The notes under the pieces were generated by a model. The model saw nothing but the letters and a program-made list of their open reading frames with translations, ran no database searches and was not told where the DNA came from. Source: Acidobacteriota bacterium (lineage in GTDB: Bacteria > Acidobacteriota > Vicinamibacteria > Vicinamibacterales > UBA8438). Taken from it: 64,000 nucleotides of DNA. The translations under genes were made by a program, and so were the position numbers. Numbering within the stretch: position 1 is the first letter of the stretch; each line of letters starts with the position of its first letter. The stretch covers positions 16,043 to 80,042 of the forward strand of contig WTFV01000227.1 in NCBI GenBank assembly GCA_011523845.1, in the 5' to 3' direction. Positions 36,558 through 44,483 of this stretch are shown in pieces.

Positions 36558-36950
36558 TCAGGTTACGGTTTCGACGTGGGGATACTTGGCGATCTTCTCG
36601 TCGGAGGTGACCAGATCGCACGCGTTGATCCTGGCTGTCGCAACGATGATCTGATCCGCGGGATCACGGTGAAAGCCGCTGGGCAGGCGCGTCGACTCCA
36701 CGGCCACTTCAGGGGTGATCCCGAGCAGCGACACTCCAGGATAGGCCAGCGCCGTTGCGAACCACTCGGAAAGCTCTACGGGCAACTCGAGCCGACGGTA
36801 TTCGCAGAGCTTGGCGATCTCCCAGCAGGAGATCGCGCTCACGCCGATCAAGTCGCCCTCGTTGTCCTCTATGGCACGCCGTTGCGCGTCGCTCAGCCGC
36901 CCGGTATCGAGCGTCCACCATATCCAGACGTGGGTGTCCAGCACGATCAT
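36558..36950 (-). CDS. PIN-domain protein, VapC-like toxin
   Basis: A 130-residue PIN domain. Acidic residues are Asp5 (IVLDTHVWIWW), Glu44 (AISCWEIAKL), Asp96/Asp99 (HRDPADQIIVATA) and Asp117 (LVTSDEKI). DTHVWIWW and DPADRxIVATA are typical of the VapC subgroup usually paired with Phd/AbrB-type antitoxins. No such antitoxin precedes it. Instead the ATG overlaps by four bases the stop of a PD-(D/E)xK-like gene. The gene lies 39 bases upstream of metH on the same strand. Confidence 0.87.
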   Translation of the reverse strand: MIVLDTHVWIWWTLDTGRLSDAQRRAIEDNEGDLIGVSAISCWEIAKLCEYRRLELPVELSEWFATALAYPGVSLLGITPEVAVESTRLPSGFHRDPADQIIVATARINACDLVTSDEKIAKYPHVETVT

Positions 36951-37492
36951 CCCGGAACGCCCCACTCATGAAGGGCGACCGCTTCGTGGGGAAGTTCGTA
37001 CCGGTAGTGTCGTCCCCTCAGCGGATAGGTTCTCTTTCCCGCCGGCTTGACCGCCCAGCGGGGCTGGGGTTTCAGATCGTAGTCCCGTCCATGCTTCAGG
37101 ACGTGCACACGGGGCTCGCTGCCGTCCACGTCCGTGACTCGGTACATCGACGCAGCTCCGGTCCTCAACGCGTCGTACGACCGCCGGCTCGACACCTTCA
37201 ATTTCGCCCAGGCGATGTCCTGGCTCTTCGTTCCCTTGACCTCGATCCTCTCGGTCTTCCCGTTCCGGGAGATTCTCAGGTCGGCGCCCTCGCTGTCCTT
37301 TTCGATGCGGACGTCAGCGCCGAACTTGTCCCTGATGTGCTTGCAGACTATCCACTCCGCCTTCTTCGCAGTGGAAAACCCGTCGATCGTCCGCAAATCC
37401 GATTCCGTCAGGCAAACGGGAAACGACTCGCCGGCCAAGCCGCGCGCGGCCTCGCTCGGATCGTCGTGAGGGTTCTTCAACGGCTCCTCCAT
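36947..37492 (-). CDS. PD-(D/E)xK nuclease-like protein upstream of PIN gene
   Basis: A 181-residue protein with no named family that I recognise with certainty. The central part has SEGADLRIS followed by ERIEVKGTKSQ, which gives a D71-x(12)-E84-x-K86 pattern as in Mrr/DUF3883-like restriction-fold domains. An N-terminal helical region (FSTAKKAEWIVCKHIRDKFG) and a C-terminal KPQPRWAVKPAGKRTYPLRG flank it. Start ATG 37492 is chosen because the preceding reading frame looks unlike protein. It overlaps the PIN gene (ATGA), implying coupled translation. It may be a non-standard antitoxin, a second effector or part of a small defence unit; this is inference. Confidence 0.7.
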   Translation of the reverse strand: MEEPLKNPHDDPSEAARGLAGESFPVCLTESDLRTIDGFSTAKKAEWIVCKHIRDKFGADVRIEKDSEGADLRISRNGKTERIEVKGTKSQDIAWAKLKVSSRRSYDALRTGAASMYRVTDVDGSEPRVHVLKHGRDYDLKPQPRWAVKPAGKRTYPLRGRHYRYELPHEAVALHEWGVPG

Positions 37493-37719
37493 TGCCGGGC
37501 ACGACTCATGCCGGATCCATCGTCGCGATCTCTGCCCGAACAGGTCCTGCAGTCGTGCGTCACCACGGGAGCACGCCCTCGCTCCAGAAGCCGCTTCCCG
37601 CGATGACCCGACCGACCGGCCCGCTTTGCTCCAGAACCACGCCCGCGCCGGTCGTCCCCGCGCGACCGGCCCGGACGGCAACCACGACCTGAACGGACCA
37701 GGCGAAGCCCGGCCTGCCT

Positions 37720-38142
37720 CTACCGGAACTCGCCGCAGGTCAGCATCATCGATCCGTAGAAGGGATTCCGGATCTCGCTGGTCGCCTGGAGCCACTCCTT
37801 GTCCACCATCGGGCAGTAGGCGAGGCGCAGCTCGCCGAACCCGACCTCCCGGCCGTAGACGATGAGCGCGTCGCTCAAGGGGCCGAACGCATCGCGCGCC
37901 GACTGGAGATCGGTCGTGGCCGCGAGCGCCTCGGCCGCCGCACCGATCGCCGCGGCCTGCTCACCCATCCCGGCCGCCTCCGCGGCAATCGCCCGGGCCG
38001 CGTCGGCCACCCCGTCCGTCGAGTCGTTGGCGAGCGCCACCTGGATATGCAGGTACGGCGCCGCCAGCCCGTCGGCCACAGCCGCGGACGCCGGAACCGC
38101 CACCGCCACCAACGCCGCCGCGGTCACTGCGAACCTGATCAT
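37720..38142 (-). CDS. DUF3347-type exported protein
   Basis: A 140-residue protein with a signal peptide (MIRFAVTAAALVAVAVPASA) and a helical body. The C-terminal motif AYCPMVDKEWLQA with IRNPFYGSMMLTCGEF is characteristic of DUF3347, a periplasmic domain found next to or fused with copper/heavy-metal efflux proteins. The Cys-Pro-Met and Met-Met-x-x-Cys residues are plausible copper ligands. No efflux genes are adjacent here; the FeoB iron transporter is 2.5 kb away. It is divergent from the VWA gene. Confidence 0.8.
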   Translation of the reverse strand: MIRFAVTAAALVAVAVPASAAVADGLAAPYLHIQVALANDSTDGVADAARAIAAEAAGMGEQAAAIGAAAEALAATTDLQSARDAFGPLSDALIVYGREVGFGELRLAYCPMVDKEWLQATSEIRNPFYGSMMLTCGEFR

Positions 38143-38515
38143 CGTCTTCCTCCCTCAACCCGCTGTCGGGCGGTGATCTGCCGAAAGGCAGATCGAGGCC
38201 TCCAAACGCGAGCACGGCGACGCTGTGCCCGTCCCTCTAACGTACTCTCCCGCCACCGTGCTGACAAACCGCGGCGCCGACCCGCGGTGGCCGGCCGCTC
38301 GTCGTCGCACGACACCGGCGCATGGCCGGTCTCAGTCCACTCGCGATTATCAACACGGGCCACTTGGCGGACCGGACCTCGCCCGGCTGGAGGCCGGACC
38401 GCCGGATGGCGCCACGGCTCTCGGCAACCTCTTCCGTGCACAGGCGGAGCGCCGTGTCTCGCCGCCGCCGGTGACGATCCGTTGCACTGATGGTCCGTGG
38501 GCGGTAAGCTGGCGC
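38143..38515. other. Divergent intergenic region, no gene recognised
   Basis: 373 bases between the starts of the DUF3347 gene and the VWA gene. It should contain promoters for both, but no strong -35/-10 pair, operator or structured RNA was recognised by eye. Short frames on both strands look like GC-driven shadows. Confidence 0.45.
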
Positions 38516-39433
38516 ATGCCTTCTACAAGAACGAGCGCGGTGGCGGCGGTCCTGGCCGGCCTGTTGCTCGCGGGCGCCGCAGTCACGGCCCAGCAGCAGC
38601 CCCTGTTCCGGAGCGGCACGCAACTGGTCGACCTGTTCGTCACGGTCACCGACCGCAACGGCCGCCTCGTTCCCGACCTGCTCCGCGAGGACTTCGAGGT
38701 CTTCGACGACGGCGACCCGGCCGAGATCGTGCTGTTCGAGAACGACGTCCGGCCGATCACGGTGGTCGTCATGCTCGACACCAGCGCCAGCATGGACCTC
38801 AACCGGAGGCGCCTGATGGCCGGGGCCGAGCAGTTCCTGATCCGCATGCTGCCGTTCGACCGCGCGCGGGTCGGTGCGTTCAACGACAAGGTGGAGATCG
38901 AGCCGGCCGAGTTCATCGGTGACCGCGACGAGCTCATCAGGTGGCTGCCCCGCCTCGACTTCGGCAACGCCACGCGCGTCTACGACGCCGCCGCGACGGC
39001 GCTCGAAGCGCTCTCGGACGTGCCCGGCCGGCGCGTCGTGCTGCTCTTCACCGACGGCGACGACACCGACAGCGACGCCAGCTCGCGCGACGTGCTCAAC
39101 CGGGCCATCGCGGACGACGTGATGATCTATTCCATCGGGTTCGAGAGCAACTACTTCAACGGGGCGCGCTTCGTCACGACCCGACCGGATCGCAACCTGC
39201 GGCGGTTCGCGGAGGAAACCGGCGGCGGCTACTTCGAGCTGACCGAGGCGGCCGATCTGGGGCCGACCTTCACGCGGGTCGCGCAGGAGCTGCACAGCCA
39301 GTACGTCATCGGCTTCACGCCGCGGCGGGACGGGCGGCTGCACGAGATAGAGGTCCGCATCAAGCAGCGCGGGATGCAGGCGCGCGCGCGGCGCTCCTAC
39401 GCGGCGCCGACGGCCACCAACGACGGTCCCTGA
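38516..39433 (+). CDS. Exported VWFA-domain protein of the acidobacterial type
   Basis: A 305-residue protein. A signal peptide (VAAVLAGLLLAGAAVTAQ) precedes a short beta region (VDLFVTVTDRNGRLVPDL, DFEVFDDG), then a von Willebrand A domain. The MIDAS motif is Asp88-x-Ser90-x-Ser92 in VMLDTSASM, with later TRVYDA and LLFTDGDDTDS. This arrangement matches the VWFA-related domain family first defined in Acidobacteria. Such proteins are secreted or surface-bound and probably bind other proteins through a metal ion; no specific role is known. It is one of the best taxonomic pointers in the window. Confidence 0.87.
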   Translation: MPSTRTSAVAAVLAGLLLAGAAVTAQQQPLFRSGTQLVDLFVTVTDRNGRLVPDLLREDFEVFDDGDPAEIVLFENDVRPITVVVMLDTSASMDLNRRRLMAGAEQFLIRMLPFDRARVGAFNDKVEIEPAEFIGDRDELIRWLPRLDFGNATRVYDAAATALEALSDVPGRRVVLLFTDGDDTDSDASSRDVLNRAIADDVMIYSIGFESNYFNGARFVTTRPDRNLRRFAEETGGGYFELTEAADLGPTFTRVAQELHSQYVIGFTPRRDGRLHEIEVRIKQRGMQARARRSYAAPTATNDGP

Positions 39434-39518
39434 TCGTCGTTCTGCGCCCGTTGCCGATCGCCGGCCGCCGACCTGGATTCCAGGAGCCCGAGACCTGCTG
39501 TCCGCGACACGCCAACCC

Positions 39519-40091
39519 ATGTACTCCGCCCGGGTCGAGCACGCCGTCACCACGATGCTCGAGGCCCACGGCCTGCGGCGGCGCAAGGCGGGCCGCGGAT
39601 TCGAGGCGTCCCACGCGCTGTCGGTCGCGTTCATCACCGCGGACTTCGGCCTCGACGAGGACACCGTCGTCGCGGCGCTGCTGCACGACACGCTGGAGGA
39701 CACCGACCTCGATCCGCGGGTGATCGAGACGCGCTTCGGGGAACCGGTGCTGCGCATGGTGCAGGACGTCTCGGAACCGCCGAAGCCCGCGCGCTGGAAG
39801 ACACGCAAGCTCGCCTACCTGGAGCAGCTCCGGACGACGCCCCGGCTCGGCTCGCTCGCCGTCGCCTCGGCCGACAAGATCCACAACCTGACGAAGATGG
39901 TGGTGGGCATCGAGGCCCGCGGCGCCGCTTTCCTCCACGCGTTCAGCGCCGGCCTGGACGAGATGGTGTGGTACCAGAACGCGGTCTACGACCTCGCCGC
40001 ACAGCGCTGGAACCACGCCATCCTGGAGGAGCACCGGCAGCGGCTGGACGCCTTCCTCGAAGCCGGCAGCGCGCTCGAGGGTCGCGAATAG
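39519..40091 (+). CDS. HD-domain protein, (p)ppGpp-hydrolase-like
   Basis: A 190-residue stand-alone HD phosphohydrolase. The metal-binding residues are His32 (EASHALSVA), His56-Asp57 (ALLHDTLEDTD) and the late Asp in ASADKIHNLTKM. The HDTLEDT and ADKIHNL blocks are those of the SpoT/RelA hydrolase domain. There is no synthetase or TGS part, so it would be a small alarmone hydrolase if active on (p)ppGpp. Some HD proteins of this type act on other nucleotides. It lies 85 bases downstream of the VWA gene. Confidence 0.82.
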   Translation: MYSARVEHAVTTMLEAHGLRRRKAGRGFEASHALSVAFITADFGLDEDTVVAALLHDTLEDTDLDPRVIETRFGEPVLRMVQDVSEPPKPARWKTRKLAYLEQLRTTPRLGSLAVASADKIHNLTKMVVGIEARGAAFLHAFSAGLDEMVWYQNAVYDLAAQRWNHAILEEHRQRLDAFLEAGSALEGRE

Positions 40092-40139
40092 ACCGCCACT
40101 ACCGCGCGTGCTCGCCACCTTGGTGTACCATCGTGATCG

Positions 40140-40313
40140 ATGGACGCTTCCCTGCTGCTCGACGTGCTGTCGATGTTGCTGTCGCTGGTCGCCGCGGTCG
40201 GCGTGCTGGTGGTGAACGGCAAGGTCGATCGCCTGTCGGGCGAGGTGTCGGCACTGAAAGCCGTGGTGGCGGCCATCGTCGGGCGTTCCGCGCCGCCGGG
40301 TGCGGGCGTATAG
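40140..40313 (+). CDS. Small single-helix membrane protein, 57 residues
   Basis: The frame from ATG 40140 encodes LLDVLSMLLSLVAAVGVLVV as a membrane helix, then a short charged helix (KVDRLSGEVSALKAVVAAIV) and a Gly/Pro tail. The layout resembles the other small TM plus coiled-coil proteins at 14.6 and 22.5 kb. It begins 48 bases after the HD gene. Its TAG stop at 40311-40313 is the first three bases of the dispersed repeat copy B. It is short, so coding status is moderately certain. Confidence 0.5.
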   Translation: MDASLLLDVLSMLLSLVAAVGVLVVNGKVDRLSGEVSALKAVVAAIVGRSAPPGAGV

Positions 40314-40421
40314 CGCCCCGAAACGCCTCGCTGGCGCGGCGTTTCGGCCCATCCCCCCGCTCCAGGACCTTGCGTCGCAGAACTTCGCTTCGCTGCGTTC
40401 TGCGGCGCAAGCTCCTGGCCA
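40311..40421. repeat. Two-hairpin dispersed repeat, copy B (reverse of copy A)
   Basis: Reverse-complement match to 14813-14919 over about 105 bases with few differences. Both hairpins are preserved: CCGAAACGCC with GGCGTTTCGG first (reading on the plus strand), then GCAGAAC with GTTCTGC. As with copy A it lies between convergent genes and supplies a TAG stop at the same end. It probably acts as a two-way terminator for the small membrane gene and the feoB unit. Confidence 0.75.
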
Positions 40422-40461
40422 TCACGAAACGCCACCGGACGGCGCGGCGGAGCCGGCGGGG

Positions 40462-40668
40462 TCAGTGGATCGTCCCGGTCAGGTCCGGAGGCACGTTTCG
40501 CGGGCCGGCCGGCTGGCCGCTATCCTCCGACGCGCATTCGTCGCCGCAGCCGTGGCAAGACGCGCCGCCGCCGCGCTTCGGCGGCGCGAAGATGCCCCGC
40601 AGATGCCGGTACAGCGAGAGGACGGCGGTCCCGACGATGAACGCCACCGCCGCTTCCTGCCAGTCCAT
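40462..40668 (-). CDS. FeoB-associated Cys-rich membrane protein
   Basis: A 68-residue protein. One TM helix (AAVAFIVGTAVLSLYRHL) is followed by a Cys cluster (SCHGCGDEC) and a polar tail. This matches the small proteins encoded after feoB in many bacteria. They may help handle ferrous iron, but their function is not established. Its ATG overlaps the feoB stop by one base (TGATG), so it is translationally coupled. Confidence 0.8.
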   Translation of the reverse strand: MDWQEAAVAFIVGTAVLSLYRHLRGIFAPPKRGGGASCHGCGDECASEDSGQPAGPRNVPPDLTGTIH

Positions 40669-43232
40669 CACACCCCCCACCCCAGCAGCGATCCGACCTG
40701 GTAGACGAGAAGCGACGCGCCGTACGCGAGCACCGACATGTAGCCGAACATGAACACGGGCCAGCCCCAGGAGCCGGACTCGCGCCGGACCACGCCGATC
40801 GTGCTCATGCACTGGCACGCCAGCACGAAGAAGACCATCAGGGAAACCCCCGCCAGCGGCGTCATCAGCGGAGAGCCGTCCGCGTGGCTCGCTTCCTGGA
40901 GCGACGTCCGCAGCGACTGGCTCTCCTCGTCGGCGTCCGCGATGCCGAAGACGATGCCGAGCGTCGACACGAACACCTCGCGCGCCGCGAAGGCCCCGAG
41001 AATGCCGACGCCGATGCGCCAGTCGAAGCCGAGCGGCTCCATGGTCGGCTCGAAAATGCGTCCGACCCGCCCGGCGATGCTGTACTCGAGGCTCTCGCCC
41101 GCCTCGCGGCCGTTCAGAAGATCGAGCTGCTCCGCGCGGGCCTCGGGGTCGACCACCGTCGCCTCCACCTCCGCGCGTTGCTGCGCGTACCGCTCGGCGA
41201 TCTCGGCGCTGCGCGGATAGGAGAGCAGCGCCCAGAGGATGATGGTCATCGTCAGGATGATGGTCCCGGCGTCGACCAGGAACTTCCGCAGGCCGCGCCA
41301 CGTCACCAGCGCGACGTTGCGCCACAGCGGGACGCGATACGGCGGCAGCTCCAGGACCAGCGGCAGCCGCGGCCCCTTGAGCACGGTCCGGCGCAGCACC
41401 GCGGCGGCCCCCAGGGTCGCGCCCACCGACAGCGCGTACATGGAAAACAGGACCGCGGCGCCGGCGCTGAACACGCCGAGCACCTGCGCGTCGCCGGCGA
41501 ACACGACGGCCGTCACCAGGGCGAACACCGGCAGCCGGGCGCTGCAGGAGATCATCGGCAGCGTCAGCATCGTGATCAGCCGGTCGCGACGGCTCTCGAT
41601 GGTCCGCGTGGCCATCACCGCCGGAATCGCGCAGGCGAACCCGGACAGCATCGGCACGAAGGCCTTGCCGTGCAGCCCGACGCGGCCCATCAGGCGGTCG
41701 ATGACGAAGGCGACGCGCGCGAGGTAGCCGAGGTCCTCCAGCACCGCGATGAAAAGGAAGATCATCGCGATCTGCGGCACGAACACCACGACGTTGCCTA
41801 CCCCGGCAATCACGCCGTCGACCATCAGGTCCTGCAGCGGTCCCTCGGGCAGAGCGGACGTGACGCCGTCCTGCAAGGCCGTGGTGGCCGTCTCGATGGC
41901 GCCGATGAACGGCTCGGACCAGGCGAACAGCGCCTCGAACAGGAGCGCCATGACGATGGCGAAGACCCCCATGCCGTAGAAGCGATGGGTCAGGATGCCA
42001 TCGATACGATCCGTCCAGAAGCGGTTCCCGGCATCGGCCGGCGCGACGCGGCGCACGTCGGCCACGACGTCCTCGATCCACCGGTAGCGGGCCGCGATGA
42101 CCTCCTGGTCCAGGCTCACCTGCTCGCCGGCGGCCCGCAGGCGCAGATCGTCGACGGTCTTGCGCGCGGGCGCCGGCAAGCCTTCGACGTCGTCCTCGTC
42201 GGTGGTGTGCGACAGCAGCGACCAGACCGCCCACGACCGGCGGGCGGCCGGCGTCCGATCGAACGTCCCGCCGCGCAGGGTCCCTTCGACCTCCGCCACG
42301 GCGTTCTCCACCGACGGGGAAAACCCCGTCCACGCGATGTCGCTGCGCGGCGCCAGCTCGACGGTGGCCTCGACTGCGCGCCGCAGCTCGTCGAGCCCCC
42401 GGCCCGTCGAGCCGACCGTCGGCACGACGGTGGCCCCGAGCCAGTCCGAGAGCTTGCGGGCATCGACGGTCACCCCGGCCGCCGCCGCCTCGTCGACCAT
42501 GTTCAGCGCGACCACCACCGGCACGCCCGTCTCGACGATCTGCAGGACCAGGTACAGGCCGCGCTCGAGCGAGCCGGCGTCGACGACGATCACCACCGCG
42601 TCGGGCACGTCGCCGCGCCGGCCCAGCACCTCGTCCACAGCGACCTGCTCGTCCGGCGAGTGCGTGCTGAGGCTGTAGGTGCCCGGCAGATCGACCAGCT
42701 CGACGCGGGCCCCGCCGGGCAGCGCGATCTCTCGCGACGAACGGGTCACGGTGACCCCGGGGTAGTTGCCGACCTTGGCGCGCGACCCGGTCAGGGCGTT
42801 GAAGATGGTCGTCTTGCCCGAGTTGGCGTTGCCGGCGACCAGCACGCGCGGAACGCGCGCCGGCGCGGCCGCTTCCCGCGGCGGATGGACGTCGAAATGG
42901 AGCGAGGACTCGGGTGCGCCGCCGTCGCTCCCGGAATCGACTCGATCGAGCGGGGCCAGCGACACCTCCGCGGCGTCGGCGGACCGGAGGCTCAACAGGT
43001 AGCCGCGGAGCCGGATCTCCAGCGGGTCGCCGAACGGCGCGCGCCGCACCATCTCGATCCGCGTTCCGGGCAGCAGGCCCATCTCCATGAGCCGCCCCCC
43101 CACCCGCCGGGCGCAGTCGATGCGGTGGACGACGGCGCTCTCGCCGATTGGCAGTTGATCGAGCGTACGGAGGCCCTGGTGCACGTGGACGCCTCCCGAA
43201 GATGGTGCGTGCGGATGGGCCCACCCCGGCAT
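40668..43232 (-). CDS. feoB: FeoA-FeoB fusion, ferrous iron transporter
   Basis: An 854-residue protein. Residues about 20-95 are a FeoA/SH3-like domain (LRTLDQLPIGESAVVHRI with MEMGLLPGTRIEMVRRA). The G domain follows with GNANSGKTT (134-142), DLPGTYS and NMVD, and then a large membrane region with two Gate motifs and the cytoplasmic stretch CAIPAVMATRTIESRRDR. It uses GTP-linked gating to import Fe2+ across the inner membrane. Usually FeoA is a separate small protein; the fusion is known in some phyla. It is coupled to the Cys-rich partner gene. No Fur box was recognised in the short gap upstream. Confidence 0.94.
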   Translation of the reverse strand: MPGWAHPHAPSSGGVHVHQGLRTLDQLPIGESAVVHRIDCARRVGGRLMEMGLLPGTRIEMVRRAPFGDPLEIRLRGYLLSLRSADAAEVSLAPLDRVDSGSDGGAPESSLHFDVHPPREAAAPARVPRVLVAGNANSGKTTIFNALTGSRAKVGNYPGVTVTRSSREIALPGGARVELVDLPGTYSLSTHSPDEQVAVDEVLGRRGDVPDAVVIVVDAGSLERGLYLVLQIVETGVPVVVALNMVDEAAAAGVTVDARKLSDWLGATVVPTVGSTGRGLDELRRAVEATVELAPRSDIAWTGFSPSVENAVAEVEGTLRGGTFDRTPAARRSWAVWSLLSHTTDEDDVEGLPAPARKTVDDLRLRAAGEQVSLDQEVIAARYRWIEDVVADVRRVAPADAGNRFWTDRIDGILTHRFYGMGVFAIVMALLFEALFAWSEPFIGAIETATTALQDGVTSALPEGPLQDLMVDGVIAGVGNVVVFVPQIAMIFLFIAVLEDLGYLARVAFVIDRLMGRVGLHGKAFVPMLSGFACAIPAVMATRTIESRRDRLITMLTLPMISCSARLPVFALVTAVVFAGDAQVLGVFSAGAAVLFSMYALSVGATLGAAAVLRRTVLKGPRLPLVLELPPYRVPLWRNVALVTWRGLRKFLVDAGTIILTMTIILWALLSYPRSAEIAERYAQQRAEVEATVVDPEARAEQLDLLNGREAGESLEYSIAGRVGRIFEPTMEPLGFDWRIGVGILGAFAAREVFVSTLGIVFGIADADEESQSLRTSLQEASHADGSPLMTPLAGVSLMVFFVLACQCMSTIGVVRRESGSWGWPVFMFGYMSVLAYGASLLVYQVGSLLGWGV

Positions 43233-43266
43233 CTCCGGAATGCGACCCGATCTCAGTTTGCGTAGT

Positions 43267-44265
43267 CTACAGCAGGAAGCCGTCGCGCAAGGGATCGTCG
43301 TCGTCCAGCTCGAATTCGTGGCGCCCGGTGATCCAGGCGCGGCCCTCGATGCGCGGCACGATGGCCGGCAGATCGCCGACCGTCGTCCGGTCCTCGACGG
43401 TTCCCGAGAACGTCGTGCCGATGAGGCTCTCGTGCACGAAGCGGCCGGCGGGATCGAGCAGACCCATGGCGTCGAGGACCGCCATCACCGCGGAGGTGCC
43501 GGTGCCGCACGGCGAACGATCGACCTGCGCGTCGGCGAAGACCGTGACGTTGCGCAGGTGGGCGCCCTCGGCGTCGGGCGGGCCCGTGAAGATCGTTCCG
43601 TAGATTCCGCGCAGGCGGCGGTCGGCGGGGTGCACGACGTCGACCGCCTTGTCGGCGCGGTCCCGGATCTCGCCACCGAGGACGCGCAGCCGGGCCAGCT
43701 CCTCGCGGCGGATCGGCACGCCCGCCGCCTCGCCGTCGACGATGGCGTAGAAGGCGCCCCCGAACGCGACGTCGACCGGAACGACACGCCCGTCCACATC
43801 GATGGGCGTGCCGGCTCGGAGCACGAACGACGGCACGTTGACGAACGATACCGCCTCGACCCGGCTGTCGTCCCGAAGCGTGGCGCGCGCCCGCACGGCG
43901 CCGGCCGGGGTGTCGAGCACGATGTCCGCCCCCGGATCCGACAGGTGCAGCAGACCCTGCTCGATGGCGATCTTCACCACCGCGATGACGCCGTGCCCGC
44001 ACATCGTGCTGTAACCCTCGTTGTGCATGAACAGCACGCCGGCGTGGGCGCCGGGCGACACCGGCTCGGTCAGCACGGCGCCGTACATGTCGGGGTGCCC
44101 GCGCGGCTCGCGCATCAGGGCGCGCCGAATGCCGTCGTGGCGACGGCGGACCCAGGCCCGCTTGTCGAGCATCGACGCGCCCGCCGGCGCGGGAAAGCCC
44201 TCGACCACGAGGCGCAACGGCTCTCCCGCGGCATGGGCATCGATCGTCCTGATCCGTCGCAGCAT
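43267..44265 (-). CDS. Proline racemase / 4-hydroxyproline epimerase family enzyme
   Basis: A 332-residue PLP-independent racemase fold. Both catalytic cysteines are present: Cys89 in STMCGHGVIAV and Cys253 in DRSPCGTGTSAVMAV. The second Cys (not Thr) argues against a trans-3-hydroxyproline dehydratase and for a racemase or epimerase. Proline versus 4-hydroxyproline specificity cannot be decided. No D-proline or hydroxyproline catabolic genes are adjacent. It starts MLRRIRTIDAHAAGEP, the usual family beginning, and runs toward feoB on the same strand with a 34-base gap. Confidence 0.88.
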   Translation of the reverse strand: MLRRIRTIDAHAAGEPLRLVVEGFPAPAGASMLDKRAWVRRRHDGIRRALMREPRGHPDMYGAVLTEPVSPGAHAGVLFMHNEGYSTMCGHGVIAVVKIAIEQGLLHLSDPGADIVLDTPAGAVRARATLRDDSRVEAVSFVNVPSFVLRAGTPIDVDGRVVPVDVAFGGAFYAIVDGEAAGVPIRREELARLRVLGGEIRDRADKAVDVVHPADRRLRGIYGTIFTGPPDAEGAHLRNVTVFADAQVDRSPCGTGTSAVMAVLDAMGLLDPAGRFVHESLIGTTFSGTVEDRTTVGDLPAIVPRIEGRAWITGRHEFELDDDDPLRDGFLL

Positions 44266-44483
44266 GGGGTGACAGGCGGCTGCGCCGCGACAGCCGCGCA
44301 GACGACCTGGGTATCATAGGCGCGCAATGGCGTCCGGGCATCGTCCAACAGGCGCTCTCGTGGTCCCGGCCTGGCAGCCCGTGGTGGAACCCCGCGTGGC
44401 GCCGAGAGCGACGAGGCGCCCGCCTGCGCGGCCCGCCCGCCCCCATCGACACGGCCCGCGAGGCCGCAGGTAGTCGGACAGGG

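Noticed and set aside
44371..44384. A shared CTGGCAGCCCGTGG-type motif at about 44.37 kb and 51.26 kb
   Set aside because: Only about 14 bases match and the flanks diverge, so it may be chance in GC-rich sequence.
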